The notes: a model not told the origin generated them from the sequence alone. A stretch of DNA of 64,000 nt from Zymoseptoria tritici IPO323 (GCF_000219625.1 NC_018217.1:1-64000); one strand, 5' to 3'; counted from the first letter of the stretch, positions 33,598 through 45,871 are shown. Translations and numbers: made by a program.

Positions 33598-33886
33598 TCA
33601 ATTGGGGAGAATGGCAGGGTGAGTCGGAGGAGGAAGAGATGGAATTGGAGATGAGGTTGGAGAATGTAGGATGATCTTGGATGAGGTGTTGATCCTGGAT
33701 GTTGATCGATTCTTGGAAGGAGATCCAGATTTCAAGGAAGTCGGAGGGTGACGTTGCGGGGGAATTTGGATGCAGGGGCAGGTGAAATGACGTTTTGTAT
33801 ACCAACAATCAATTGATGCGACACGACCTTGAAATCACCATCAAAGGCGAGACATCACTCCACCAATCTCTGTCAAATCGATCATC

Positions 33887-34825
33887 ATGTCCGTCAAATC
33901 ACGAGTAGCGGCCGTAACGGGAGCAAATAAAGGCATTGGTCTCGCAATCGGTACGAAGACTCCTCCCTACACTCCACCAATCTTCCAAGCTGACCTCAGT
34001 ACAACAACACCAGTCCGCGGTCTCGCCCTCGCCTATCCGACCTCACCTCTCGCTCGAGGTCCCTTCCAAATTTACCTCACCGCACGCTCCTCCGAGCGCG
34101 GCGCCGAAGCCGTCAAAACCCTCCACGCCGACCCCGAACTAAAAGCGGCGAAAGTGCTCGTCCAAGACGGCGGCGACACGACCATCACCTTCCACGCCCT
34201 CGACATCAGCCAATCGAGCAGCATCCGCGAGTTCCGGGACTTCCTCCGCGAGCAACACCCCGACGGCATCGATGCGGTAATCAACAATGCGGGAATCGCG
34301 ATGGAAGGCTTCGACGCGAATGTGGTGAGGAAGACGCTGGAGACGAATTACTATGGTACACTGGAGGCGAGTCAGAGTTTACTGCCGTTGCTGAGGGAGG
34401 GAGGGAGACTGGTCAATGTGTCGAGCAAGTCGGGCGTGCTGAATAAGTACTCCGAGGAAGTGACGACTGCGTTCCGGGAGGCGGCGAAGACGAGCATTGA
34501 TGCTGTCACGGCGGTGATGCAGCGGTTTCAAAAGGCTATCGATGAGAATCGTGTCAAAGAGGATGGATTTCCGGAAGCGGCGTATGCAGTCAGCAAGGCT
34601 GGCGAGACGGCGTTTACAAAAGTTCTGGCTATGGAGGAGAGTAAGAAGGGGAGAGGCGTGCTGGTCAATGCATGTTGTCCTGGGTATACCAACACGGATA
34701 TGACGAAGGGAAGAGGGAGAAAGACGGTCGAACAGGGTGCGAAGACGCCGATCAAGTTGGCGTTGGAGGATATCGGTGGGACGTTTGGCGAGTTTTGGGA
34801 GCATGAAGAGGTCAGCGAGTGGTGA
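33887..34825 (+). CDS. short-chain dehydrogenase, carbonyl-reductase-like
   Basis: Two exons (33887-33950, 34014-34825) encode 291 residues. The 63-nt intron (GTACGA donor, GCTGACC branch site, ACCAG acceptor) is a multiple of three and stop-free, so an unspliced frame of 312 codons also exists. Removing it restores the Rossmann segment continuing from TGANKGIGLAI. The NAD(P) motif TGANKGIG sits at residues 11-18, NNAGIAM near residue 110, the catalytic Ser in NVSSKSG and the YxxxK motif as YAVSK. Extra residues between the Ser and Tyr motifs match the CBR1/carbonyl-reductase subgroup, which reduces quinones and xenobiotic carbonyls with NADPH. It is divergent from the Ist2-like gene, with about 290 bp between starts. 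Confidence 0.88.
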   Translation: MSVKSRVAAVTGANKGIGLAIGTKTPPYTPPIFQADLSTTTPVRGLALAYPTSPLARGPFQIYLTARSSERGAEAVKTLHADPELKAAKVLVQDGGDTTITFHALDISQSSSIREFRDFLREQHPDGIDAVINNAGIAMEGFDANVVRKTLETNYYGTLEASQSLLPLLREGGRLVNVSSKSGVLNKYSEEVTTAFREAAKTSIDAVTAVMQRFQKAIDENRVKEDGFPEAAYAVSKAGETAFTKVLAMEESKKGRGVLVNACCPGYTNTDMTKGRGRKTVEQGAKTPIKLALEDIGGTFGEFWEHEEVSEW

Positions 34826-35797
34826 AGGAATGCAACATCCGTCATCGCAGTCGCTCTCAATTGGAGTCGTCTCCCTGTCGATGCGTCTCTTGTTCTTCGC
34901 CCTCTTCACAGATCGCCTGGAAACTGCCGCAAGTTACGCTGGATGTCTCGGTCTCTTACCTATACCACTTGGCGCAACACGTGGTAGACAAGTTTCACCG
35001 ATCATCGTCGGCTCAACTACGCGGATTGAAAGACCAACCATAGAATATGGAAGCCGGTCAAATAAACCTTGATCTGATCGACGGCGGAGATTTCGACATG
35101 CCGGCAGATTGGCCGAGTGAATCTTCAAACGCTCGATGCTATTTGGACCATCCCTTATTTGGAGCTATTTCCCACGACATGGAAGGCTAGAAAAACTATT
35201 CTGGCCGCCGAAGGCTCCAATGCAAAGGTGATTGGAAAAGCTCCAAACAGCGAATTGCTGGTAAAGCGAACGACTCCAAATAGCATCGAGCCTTTGAACT
35301 TGCTCATCAATCTCGATTGCGCCGAGCATTATAGCCGAATCCTCGGGACGACCAGCAGGACCCCGGTAGAGGTTTCAATGCATGACCTGGCAAGGAACCT
35401 TCTGGCTTCACACGTGGGAGGGATTTCTCAGTCGCATAAGCATTGGACTTGAGTGCGCGGTGGACGCGTATAACAACTCGAGTCTTGAAGAGGGACGATT
35501 CATTGCACTGTCGTTGCGTTCCACTATGCTGTGAATTGCCGATTGTGCTTCCCATCGAGACCTCCAAGAGCTGCGTGTCCGAGTTGAGTGAGTTCAATTC
35601 GAGCCAGGTTGTTGAACGACCCGAGGTTACATGCTGGTCTTCGGGAAATGAAGACAAATCCCAGTCCACGAACCCATGGAAGACAAGGAAGCATGCGCTG
35701 ATGTAGTTCTACTTCTCCCTCGCTGTCGAAGCCGACTCTGCAGCAGTCTTTTCCTACACTCAGGCACCTACACTCTCTTCACACCCATCCGCTTCTC
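34826..35797. other. intergenic, no supported gene
   Basis: There are only short frames without start context, domains or splice structure. The last 100 bp are pyrimidine-rich (TTCTACTTCTCCCTCGCTG... CACCTACACTCTC) and look like the core promoter of the FAD oxidoreductase gene. Confidence 0.5.
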
Positions 35798-37234
35798 ATG
35801 GCGTTCAACATGAAGTCCGCTCTTTTCACTGCACTTTCCCTCGCCGCCTCGGTCACAGCGCAGACTGTCATCACTCGTGATGTGGCTATCATCGGCGGCG
35901 GGTCCGCTGGCACGTACACTGCCACCCGTCTCCGGCAGATGGGATTCAGCGTTGCTTTGATTGAGAAGGAGAAGGAACTTGGAGGTCAGTTCGCCGTGTT
36001 TCCAACAGCATGTTGATCTCGCTGACCATTATCTACAGGCCACGCCGATACCTACAGAAGCCCGAAGAATCAGAGTCAATTCGTCGATTATGGCGCGCAG
36101 ATCTTCACCAACGAAACTGTTGTCCACGACTACTTCGGGCACTACAACATCCCACTCGTCACCATCCAGGCAGCCGCCAGCTTCGGATCCATCGACTACA
36201 CCGATTTCCGCGACGGCTCGGCGTTGAATGCATCCATCCTCTCCACTGATCTCGTCGGCGCATTCACTCGATATGTCCAGATTCTCAACCAGTACGCCTA
36301 CATCGTCGGAGAATGGAACCTCCCCAATCCCGTTCCGGAAGACCTCCTCCTTCCATGGGGCGAGTTCGTCCTCAAGCACAACCTCACCGGCATGGCCACG
36401 ACCGCCTACCAATTTAACCAAGGCCAGGGCAACATCCTCGCACGACTCGCCTTCTACGTGATACGCCAGCTAAGCCTGTCTCAAATCCAAGGAATCGCCA
36501 GCGGCTTCAATGTCAACCCACTCGGTATGCAAACGCTCTACGACCGCGCCCAAGCCGAACTCGGATCTTCCGCCTTCGTCAACGCCACCGTGACAGACGT
36601 CACCCGCTCCGACGACGGCGTACAAGTCTGCTTCGACTCGACCGAAGGGCACATCACCGTCAACGCCAAGAAACTCGTCATCGCCATCCCACCCAAACGC
36701 TCCAACCTCGATTTCCTCGACCTCTCCGACGACGAGTCCCTCCTCTTCGGGCAACTCAACAACACCTACTACTGGAATGCTCTCGTCAGCAACACCAACC
36801 TCACCGACAACGCGCTCTACTTCAACCTCAACCCCGACGCTCCGCAAAACATACCCGCCATGCCCGCCTTATATCAGACCGGCCCAACCGCCGTGGACGA
36901 CGTGCGGGCAGCCTACTACGGTTCAGTAGAGTACATGACTGACGAGGCGGTGCAAGCCGACATCATCGCGACCATTCAGCGTATTCAGGCCGGTCGTGGT
37001 ATCCAGACGTCGTCTCCGCCGGTGATTTTGCAGATTAACAATCACTCGCCGTCCACGCTGTCAGTTACGCCGCAGGCCATCCGGGATGGGTTTTACGACA
37101 AGTTGAAGAAGCTGCAGGGACAGCACAACACTTTCTTCACGGGCGCGATGTGGGCGAATGATGCTAGTGGCGAGATTTGGGATTTCACTGAGAAGAAGAT
37201 CTTGCCCAGGATCAAGGCGGCGTTGTCGGCATGA
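35798..37234 (+). CDS. secreted FAD-dependent amine-oxidase-like oxidoreductase
   Basis: Two exons (35798-35984, 36039-37234) encode 460 residues; a second ATG four codons in (35810) is equally plausible. The 54-nt intron has GTCAGT, GCTGACC and CTACAG. A signal peptide ([18 protein letters not shown]) precedes the dinucleotide-binding motif [19 protein letters not shown] and the distal Glu of LIEKE, the FAD-ribose contact. The C-terminal region has [18 protein letters not shown], in the position of the second FAD motif. Several N-glycosylation sites support secretion. The closest family type I know is fungal secreted flavin amine oxidase/beta-cyclopiazonate-dehydrogenase-like enzymes; the substrate cannot be inferred. 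It may belong with the SDR, regulator and transporter to its right. Confidence 0.82.
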
Positions 37235-37393
37235 AGAGACGGATTGAGAACAGAATGAGAGGTGCAGATGTCAGTATGGCAGTGATGTACAAGGCCAGTG
37301 GAGGTGGAGGTGGATGTTCGTGTACATAAGTTTGTTTGAGAAAATCACTTCTCCCAGCTCACAAATCCCGTCCCATAGCCGCCAACCCCTCTC

Positions 37394-38388
37394 TCACCAA
37401 GCGCAATGCCCAGCATCAATCCTCAAATCCGATCCCGTCATATACGAATTCCCATCCCCCAAAAGAAACACAGCTGCAGACCGATACTCCTCGACGTTAG
37501 ACATTCTGCCCAACATATTCCCCTCGGGCCACAATGTCTTCAACCCCGGCCGTTCCTCAAACGTCGGAACGGTCATCGGCGTGAGAATATATCCCGGACT
37601 GAGCGTATTCACTCTGATTGGAGGATGGACACCGTAATTCCCCCATTCCGCCGCCAAGTTGCGAGCAAGCTGGAGCACGGCGGACTTGGAAGCGTTGTAA
37701 GGGCATGTGTCGACGCCCTGCTCATGATCAGTAACGCTGCAACAGTCTGGACGGCTTCGCGTGGGGGTTCACTCACTCGGTTGACATTCGTACCCGACAT
37801 GCTCGCTACCATAACAATACTCCCGGAGGATTGCTGGCGATGCATAATCTGAGCCGCCGCACGGGCGCAGAGGAAGGAGCCTGTGACGTTGATGTCCATG
37901 ATGCGACGGAAGTCGGTTACAGGGTACTCGACTGCGGGACAGTTTCCGGAGATGCCGGCGCAAGTTACCAGACCTCGGATGGGATGTCGAGCGAGTGATT
38001 CGGCTTTGGCAAAAGCTTTTGTGACGCTCTCTTCGTCTGTGGCGTTGCAGTGGATGTAGGACAGGCTGCTGTTTGGAGCGGCTGCTTCGTTGCGGATCTG
38101 CTCTGTGGTGCTGTTAGTACTTCGCTGATCTTGTTGCAGCGGACGTCTGACCCAAGTGCTTCGGATCGGCCTCCTGCGACAAGTCGAAGATGACCACATC
38201 GGCACCGTGGTGTAGAAGTGCACCGCTCAAGCAGGTACCAAGACTACCCAGTCCTCCCGTGACTACGATTGTTAGCAGTCCGACTGACACCGATGGCACT
38301 TTCACATACCGATGATGGTTCGATTGTCCAGCCGGAAGAGGTTCTGCAGTGTCGGATGGGATTCTCCATTACTCAGGTTTGAAGACAT
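37394..38388 (-). CDS. SDR, sorbose/polyol-dehydrogenase-like
   Basis: Four exons (38388-38310, 38262-38152, 38102-37777, 37717-37394) give 279 residues. Introns are 47, 49 and 59 nt, with GTATGT, GTCAGA and GTGAGT donors. After an N-terminal FRLDNRTIIVTGGLGSLG cofactor motif come FDLS (acidic residue after strand 2, suggesting NAD preference), CAGISG, the Ser region VASMSG and the catalytic YNASK. The C-terminal NTLSPGYILTPMT and GSDLRIDAGH segments are typical of classical SDRs acting on sugars or polyols (sorbose reductase, arabinitol dehydrogenase). It is convergent with the FAD oxidoreductase (159 bp between stops), and its 5' end is 266 bp from the stop of the Zn2Cys6 regulator, transcribed in the same direction. 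Confidence 0.85.
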
Positions 38389-38654
38389 GTTGTCGATGTG
38401 CGGCGAAGGGAAATGGAATGGCCGCAGCGTGCTTGACTGGATACCTTCGCTTCTTGTCGTCGCGGTGGCTGTGAGAGCTGCGAGCTATTCTCGTGGACAT
38501 GTCGCTTTGGAATCGACTGAGAGAACGGACGTCTGGGTCAAGAAGTGGTTGATGCTCAGCCGATGCCCACAGCCCGAGCTGCATAACATCCCGGAACTTG
38601 AGCTATGCAGTGGACATGCATCGGGCCATGTCCAGTCCGAACCATGGCGATTCC

Positions 38655-40677
38655 CTACGCAAGAACGTCCACTTCCATGCGGGCAAATGTCGTAGCTCCA
38701 TGCGCCTGCGTCGCACTAACAGCTCTCACAACCTCAGCTCCCGGTCCTTGTACCCACTCAATCAGAGGCTCCGCCACCTCGAACGTGGTCAAGCGCAAGT
38801 CGTAAAACTCCTTTGGGACCTTGGAAGCCACTATCGGAGTCCTGTATTCCGCGACGGCAATACGGATGATGTCTTCGAAAAATCGCGCTAGTGGCCATCG
38901 TCTGCCGCAAGTATGCAATGCAAAGGCGAGGGAGTGCAGGTTTGTTGGAACATTGGCATCCAGAGCTTTGGAATGGACGATGTAAAATCTCGCCGCCACA
39001 AAGATGGAGAAGACGAGCAGAGGGTGGCATATTAGTAGCTCGTCCTCGTCCATCTGGCGGACCTTGAAAGCGGTGTTCTCGCATGCGTAGACGCATCGAC
39101 TGCTGGCGAAAGCCCAAGGCTCTACGCTCTGATCGATACCCTCTGCACATGGAGAACGTTGATGCAGTAATGTAATGACGGCTGTGTTGAGCACACAGTT
39201 ACACAATACGACTTGTGCATCCATCTCCGGCCGCTCGTGATGAGCGTATTCTGCGTTGATCAATCGGAACACCGCGGCGACGAATTCATCTCGCCAAGCC
39301 GTGAGTCTCTCATCGATGCGTTGAGCTTCTGCTTGCCACTGATCCCTTTGCTCAAAGTCAGTCATGTCGACTGCTTTGCTCAAGAAGCGGTGAACGATTG
39401 ATACTTCGCTCACGGCGAATATGATGCAAAGCGAGAACGCCGAGCAGCTCGAGTATGGTCGTGCGGGACTCGCTGAAAGCACCGTCTCGGGAAGCGTCCA
39501 GAGAGAATCGCTGCATGGCAGGGGAGGGTTTCCAGCTGACCGTGTTCTAGCATTTCCATGTCTCGCTCCAATGACAGACAAGCTGTCGAGCATTTCGATC
39601 ATCCAGTATGCTCGAAGCCTTTCCTCGTCTTGCATAGCGCTGTTTGTAAATGTGGAGAGCCGACGAAGAGCGGTTGGAGATGATGCCGATGGTGAGTCGA
39701 AATCGAGCGATTGGCCGATGCTTAAATGCTCTGCGATTCTGTTCGTGTTGGAGGTTAATATCTTCCACGGCTCGGATCTTGTCGGAGCATGACACACCTA
39801 CGAGCGATCGCCAAACTGTTCCACGATCGCATGAAATGTCCTTCGGAGTAGTGAAGCACGGACAGAATCAACATAGCCTGTACAGCATCCAGAGTCTTGC
39901 GGCCCATGGACTCAGTCAAGATGTTCTCCGTCAATTGGTGCTGAATCTCGCCACGTCGCTGCTGATCTAAGGACAGAATCTTTGAGTCAAAGAGAGTCAT
40001 TGCCACGATTGCATGGACGGCCAAATCCTTGTCCAGGAATCCTGCTCCGCGGCGCTGCGTTACCATTTCCATGAAAGATGGCTGATGCATGATCGGAAAC
40101 CAGCGGTGATACTTCTGGAACCAGATCATGCAAAGCTCGGACAATGCCGGTTCTGCAAATGGATCTGTAGTATTTGCGGCTGCTGGCGTTACTGTTGATG
40201 CCTCTCTGCTCGGTTGGTCATCTTGGTAGGAATATGGCGTCTCATCGTAGCTGGCTCCTGTGTACAGGTTCTCGGGCGTTCCCGAGTCAACTGTTCGTCT
40301 TGTCGCGGGATTGCCGGGCTGGCTCGCTGGATTGTCTATACGACTCTCGAGCAATACAAGTCGTGATTCAAGCTGATCTGCATCATCTTAGCCATACTCG
40401 ATCCAGAGGGACCAGGAGCAGGCGTCCTACCTATTCTTTTCTCCAGCCGAGACACATAGCCCGCCCGAAGGCCAGGATGCTGCCTTCCCTGCGTCGCATA
40501 TTCACACTCACGATAGTTCTTGACGCAAAGGCCACATTTCGGTTGTCTTCGATCGCACGCGGTTTTCCGGTGTCTGCATGCATTACATCTACGTTGAGAT
40601 TAGCACATCCGGCACAGCCACTTAGATGCACGCCATGCTCACGCAATCTTTCTGTCCGCCGATGGAGTTGAAGCCAT
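38655..40677 (-). CDS. Zn2Cys6 transcription factor with fungal-specific middle-homology region
   Basis: Four exons (40677-40643, 40588-40431, 40377-39798, 39738-38655) encode 618 residues. The three introns are 53-59 nt. Splicing the first assembles the binuclear zinc cluster at residues 13-40 with spacing C-x2-C-x6-C-x6-C-x2-C-x6-C (starting ACNACRHRKTACDRRQPKC). A short linker and a coiled-coil dimerisation segment (LEKRIDQLESRLVLLESRI) follow. The fungal-specific TF domain occupies about 150-480 (WFQKYHRWFPIMHQPSF, SWNSLAIARRIAEHLSI, DEERLRAYWMIEMLDSLS). It probably controls adjacent genes. It is divergently transcribed from the MFS transporter with a 436-bp shared upstream region, the usual arrangement of a pathway regulator and its transporter. 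The target pathway is inferred, not shown. Confidence 0.9.
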
Positions 40678-41113
40678 GTCTTCACGGACCGATGAACGCT
40701 GATGAGGAGACGGAAAACCGCGCCGAGTCCATTCTGAGATGTGAGAGGAGGGAGGAGTGTTGAAGTGCGGAGAACCCTGCTCGGGCTATGTCCTTCTGTG
40801 GATCCGCCGATGACAGCAATCTCCCCACCAAGACCTCGTCGGGCCATGTGAGGCCTTGCTCATCTCTCGATCGAAGTCATGCGTGGTCCCGGCGATTTGG
40901 TTGTTGTACAAGGACCACGAATCTGCGAACGCGTGAACGAAGATTTGTGACGAACCCCTCATCACCCAGCCTGATCCATGCATCCCCATGGGGAAGTGGA
41001 GATTTCACGTGGAGAGGCATTGGAACGCTCTTCAAATGCTCAAGATGCCCTCCCTCGCTAGCTTGCGCGCAGAAAAGCTGCGAATCATCTTCTGATCGTT
41101 TCAATCGTTCATC
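40678..41113. promoter_or_regulatory. shared upstream region of the regulator and transporter
   Basis: 436 bp separate the divergent starts of the Zn2Cys6 gene and the transporter. I see no clear TATA box. CGG half-sites, the usual Zn2Cys6 target, occur several times (for example around 40708, 40779 and 40805), but such short motifs are expected by chance and no paired inverted or everted CGG with fixed spacing stands out. Confidence 0.4.
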
Positions 41114-43119
41114 ATGATGGAAGGCTACCCGCTCGAAATCGCATTGACGACTGCCAACTCTGCTGCTCAAGCTTGGTATGGCTACGATCAGGCAAGTTTC
41201 GATCTCCACCGCTCCGGAGCGAATACTGGACTTGATCTGATCGATTGTCGATAGGGAATCATAGCTGGAATCCTGATCAGCGACCATTTCCTAGACCACT
41301 TTCCTCAAGTCAAAAAACCGGTGCTGGAGGGAACTTTCGTCAGCATCTTCTCTGTTCGTCAAACCCTTGTGTCTTCCGCTCCGCCTGCAGCTCTAATATC
41401 ACTCCAGCTCGGAAATCTCCTGGGATGCCTTGCATCGGCGCTGTTCGGCGACAAGCTTGGTCGGAAGAACACTCTTCGGGTGGGTGCCGGCATCAGCGCA
41501 GTCGGTGCTATCCTCCAATTCTCGGCGACGTCGTTTGTGCAGTTGATGATCGGAAGAGTCATCAATGGCATTGGCAATGGTTGGTGTTTTGAACTGTTCG
41601 GACAGCGCATCTTACTGACTGAACCTCTCCAGGCATGACATCGTCGACATGTGGCGTCTTCCAGGCCGAAGCGTCAAAGGGTTCTCGCAGAGGAAAGTTG
41701 TCCGTCATCGTCGTCACTCACAATGTCATCTTCTACATGTTGGGCAGCTGGTTGACATTGGCCACCTCATATCTCGATAATGACGGGCAGTGGCGCATAC
41801 CTTTCGCTCTGCAGGTAAGCAGGGCAGATGAGTGAGATTGAAAGCATTGCTGATGATAAACCTTGATCAGCTCTTGCCAGCCGGGTTCCTGGTCGGATTT
41901 TTGTTCCTCGTTCCAGAATCTCCGAGGTGGCTTCTACTGCGTGATCGCCACGAGGAGGCCATCGAATCGCTCCGAAGATATCTCGGCAAAGGACTGACCG
42001 CCGATGATACAATTGTTCAGGACGAGTACAAATCGATCCGAGGTGCTCTTGAGATTGAACGACAGGCCAGTATCTCCTTTAAGGATGTCCTTCTTCGCAG
42101 AGATCGCTCGAGCAATCTTCGACGAATGCTTCTCGGCATGGGCACTCAATTCATGCAGGTGAGTGGCTGCCGCAAGTTGTCGTGACCCGTCCAGTATTGA
42201 CTCGAGAATAGCAAATGGGCGGCATCAATGCTCTGAACTATTACTTCTCGATCATCCTCGAGAACAACCTCGGCATGAGCGAGCTGATGGCCCGCGTCCT
42301 GACCGGCGTCAATGCGACCACATACTGCATCTCCACAGCGTTGGCATTCTGGATTATCGAAAGAGCTGGCCGAAGATTCTTGATGCTGCTGGGTCTTGGG
42401 TTGCAGGGCTTTGCGTACATCATGGTCTCCATTGCAGTTGCGAAACTGCCGTCCGCCGATCAGCAGTGGGGCGCTGTTGCCATAACGTTCCTTTTCTTCT
42501 ACTACGCTGCCTTTGGTTGCACCTGGGGCATGGTGCGCCATCCTTGTGTTGGTTATCCTTCGGCGCTGACTGTCTCCAGGTTCCGTGGATTTACCAGGCA
42601 GAAATCAACTCGCTGTCGATGAGAGTCCGAGGCGCATCGGCAGCGACATCGATGAATTGGGTACGTTCTTCCATCTACTGGGGAGATGCATTGTCTGACA
42701 AGTGATCAGCTTTTCGGATTCGTCTGCACTCAGTTCACCTCAGTCGGCATTCGCACCCTGGGATACAAGTTCTACATCAGTAAGTCACACCAAGATGCCA
42801 AGTACTCTATACCTTGACTGACAAGAAGCCAGTGTTTGCGGTCTTCAACATCGCCTTCTTGCCCGTGGTATATTTTCTGTATCCGGAGACATCCAATAGA
42901 ACATTGGAGGATTTGGATGATTACTTCGATCGAGACTCGCCTCACAAGGCAATCATTCGTTTCGGAGACAAAGTGGCCAAGCAGCACAAACGGCCAGCAG
43001 AGGCGATCGAAGCTGAAAGGCGGCGTATTGATCTTGCCACGGAGGTGCAAAAGAAGGGCAAGAATGGGTCCGATTCGACGTGGATCGAGGATGTTGTGGT
43101 TGAAATGCCGGCGAAGTGA
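41114..43119 (+). CDS. MFS sugar-type transporter
   Basis: Eight exons (41114-41191, 41255-41579, 41633-41814, 41871-42158, 42212-42532, 42580-42660, 42710-42779, 42833-43119) give 543 residues. All introns are 47-63 nt. The first is a GC-AG intron (GCAAGT donor); the others are GT-AG. Family marks in order are YGYDQGIIAGI in helix 1, GDKLGRKNTL (D-R-x-GRR-type loop 2-3 motif), GRVINGIGNG, PESPRWLLLRDR after helix 6, GINALNYY in helix 7, ERAGRR in loop 8-9, and PETSNRTLED after helix 12. These define the fungal sugar-porter family (hexose, maltose, quinate or lactose type). The substrate is not predictable by eye. Plasma-membrane location and proton symport are expected for the family. Confidence 0.9.
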
Positions 43120-43949
43120 TGGGGAATTGTGATGGTGGAGGTCATTGAGTGCTGTTGGTGGATGTCTTTGGAGCATTGAACGTTATGCGGTCGTATCGAA
43201 TGTTTGTTCTCCAAATCAGACGTATAGTTGCTCGCCAGGCGGTGACAGTGGGGAAGTTTCCGCGGACTTTGGAACTGAAAATTGTTCGCGTGTCCATTCA
43301 TGTCCTTGATGCAAGACCCAGGGATAAGCGCTTCCGTCGTCATGCAACCAACAGGCACACGAAATTGGACCCTTGGTCCCAGCGTCCGCAAGACGACTTC
43401 GTCAGGAAATGTGGCCGATGCGGCCCTCGCGGAAGAGTCAGCGAATTTGGACGACTCCAGCGGTCCGTAGGGTGCCTGGGATCGGACATCGTTCGCGGCA
43501 GATGCGATCACCGCGGAAGAGTGACTCCCGAAGATGAAGCAGGAATCACCACTCCAGCATCCGGAGCTGACATGGCCCGCAAGAAATCAGCTGATTGAAC
43601 GGAAGACTTCGTCCGGAAAGCTTGGGCCGACGGCGACCGGGCGGAAACGATCCCTGAAGCAAATGGAGTCGACATGGCCCGGGAAATCGTCAGCTACGGG
43701 TCCGGAATCGAAGCTCACCATGTTCGGTGGAGACACAGCACAGCTCCAGCTGTCCGAGATCCTTGAGCTATTGCTGCACCACGTGCGCATGTGATAATTG
43801 CTGCACGAGAAGCTCCGACAGCAGTTCTGAACCACAAAGGTGTTCTCTCGCCGGTTTGGATGAGCATATAATCAGTCCGCTGTTCATATTGCACATTCTT
43901 TCTGTCCATCCACATCTTTCCAACTCGTCCTCGCTGCATACTCGACACA
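43120..43949. other. intergenic with short imperfect direct repeats
   Basis: No gene is supported. The stretch 43390-43690 contains recurring CGGAAGA.T / GACATGGCCCG..AAATC.TCAGCT-type motifs (for example about 43569-43592 and 43672-43694), suggesting decayed tandem duplication. A pyrimidine-rich tract (43890-43948) precedes the monooxygenase start. Confidence 0.45.
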
Positions 43950-45871
43950 ATGACAGCCAACGTAGCGCCTCCCAGAACGGACCCTCACGACATCACTCTC
44001 CCTCACTTCAAATCGTCACCAAGCATCCTCTCCGAGAAAGAAGGCCCGTCGCCCACTCAAATCGCCCAGAAATGGCTCGCCTCTTTCTCCACCGCCATGG
44101 CTTCAAACGACACAACCAAATTGTCCTATCTCATCCACGAAGACGGCTGGTGGCGCGACCACCTCGCTCTGACCTGGGACTTCCGCACGATCCGCGGCTT
44201 GAGCAAGATCGTCGATTTCCTCACTCCACTCCTTAGCAAGGCCAAACTGGAGAACTTCAAGGCCAGAGAGACCGGCAAATTTGCACCGCACAAAGAGTAC
44301 CCCATCCCAGAATTGGAATGGATCGAATTCATGTTTGAATTCTCCAATGCCGTTGGCGAAGGGAAAGGAATGATCCGACTTGCATCCTCGCCTGAGACTG
44401 GCGTCTGGAAAGCGCACATGATCTACACTGCGCTACAGACGTTGAAAGACTTCCCAGAGCAGATTGGCGAGCTTCGACCACATGGCGGGACGAACAGTCT
44501 CGAAGGTGGTGCGGTGAAAGGAAACTGGTTGGAGAGGAGAGAACGCCAGAAAGAATTCTTGGATGGAGATCCGGCAGTCTTGATCGTTGGAGCTGGACAG
44601 TCCGGACTCAACGTGGCAGCGAGGCTGCAAGCTCTTGGATTGTCATGCCTAATTGTCGACAAGAATGAGAGAGTCGGTGACAATTGGCGTAACAGGTACC
44701 GGACACTGGTGACGCATGATCCGGTCCAGTACACGCACATGGCATACATGCCGTTCCCGAGCAATTGGCCGTTGTTCACTCCAAAGGACAAGCTGGCGGA
44801 TTGGTTCGAGATCTATGCCAGTGCCATGGAACTCAACATCTGGCTGCAGTCGACGGTGAAAAGGGTCGAGTTCCAGGAAGACGGGCAGGATTGGGCAGTT
44901 GACCTCGTGAGAGGTGATGGAAAGATCCGCAGTTTGAGACCGAAGCATATCATCATGTGCACTGGACACGCTGGAGAGCCGTACATCCCAACCTTCCCAG
45001 GTCAAGGAACGTTCAAAGGCAAGGTGTACCATGGTAGTCAGCACAAAGATGCTTCGCTCCAGGGTGATGTCGCTGGAAAGAAGGTGGTGATTGTTGGAAC
45101 GGGTAACTCTGGCCACGACATGGCCCAGAACTACCACGAGAATGGAGCGTCCGTCACCATGCTGCAGCGCCGCGGGACGTATGTCATCTCGGCCTCGATC
45201 GGATTGTTCATGCTGCACGAAGGCATGTACGACGAGCATAGTCCACCTATAGAGGATGCAGACATTGCTGGGCAGTCTTTGCCAATTCCCGTGCAGTTCG
45301 TCAGAGATGCCGTCGGTATCTCACGCATCGCCGAGGCTGAGAAGACCTCGTTGGATGGACTCAGGAAGGCCGGATTCAAGCTGGATTTCGGTCATGATGG
45401 GTCGGGCATCTACCGCAAGTACATCACCCGTGGAGGAGGGTACTACCTTGATGTCGGATGTTCTCAGTTGATCATCGATGGCAAGATCAAGGTCGTCCAG
45501 AGCCCAGATGGCATCAAAGGCTTTTCGGAAAATGCTCTCATTCTCGCTGACGGCCGAGAGCTGGAGGCTGACGTGGTCGTCCTGGCCACCGGATACGACA
45601 ACATGCGCACAACTGCTCGCAAGATCCTCGGCGACAAGGTGGCGGATCGATGCAAGGACATCTGGGATCTTGATGAAGAAGGCGAAGTGAACGCAGTAAG
45701 TGCAGAGATATTCCTCCGTTCGGGACACTGTGCTGATCAGATATTCAGATGTGGCGGCCATCAGGGCATCCGAAGTTGTGGTTCATGGGCGGAGCTCTGG
45801 CATTGTGCAGAATCTACTCCCGTTTCCTGGCGTTGCAGATCAAGGCTTGCGAAGAAGGCCTTGCTAAGTGA
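43950..45871 (+). CDS. flavin-containing monooxygenase (FMO-like) with N-terminal SnoaL-like extension
   Basis: Two exons (43950-45695, 45749-45871) give 622 residues; the 53-nt intron has a GTAAGT donor and ATTCAG acceptor. Residues about 30-180 look like an SnoaL/NTF2-like domain (HEDGWWRDHLALTWDFRTI). From about 209 on comes the FAD motif VLIVGAGQSGLNVAARLQALG, then the second Rossmann motif KKVVIVGTGNSGHDMAQNYHENG for NADPH, and VVLATGYDN near the end. This layout is shared by fungal FMO/YUCCA-like and Baeyer-Villiger-type N-oxygenases of about 600-630 residues. It uses NADPH, O2 and FAD to oxygenate a nucleophile or ketone; the substrate is unknown. The unspliced frame to 46073 is an artefact of reading through the intron. 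It neighbours the transporter/regulator group. Confidence 0.9.

Noticed and set aside
33951..34013. Treating the SDR at 33887 as one uninterrupted 312-codon exon
   Set aside because: The 63-nt in-frame segment has a donor, branch point and acceptor and inserts 21 unrelated residues into the cofactor-binding helix.
34826..35797. 111-codon frame at 35117-35452 as a gene
   Set aside because: It starts at GTG, has random-looking composition and no promoter, intron or domain signals.
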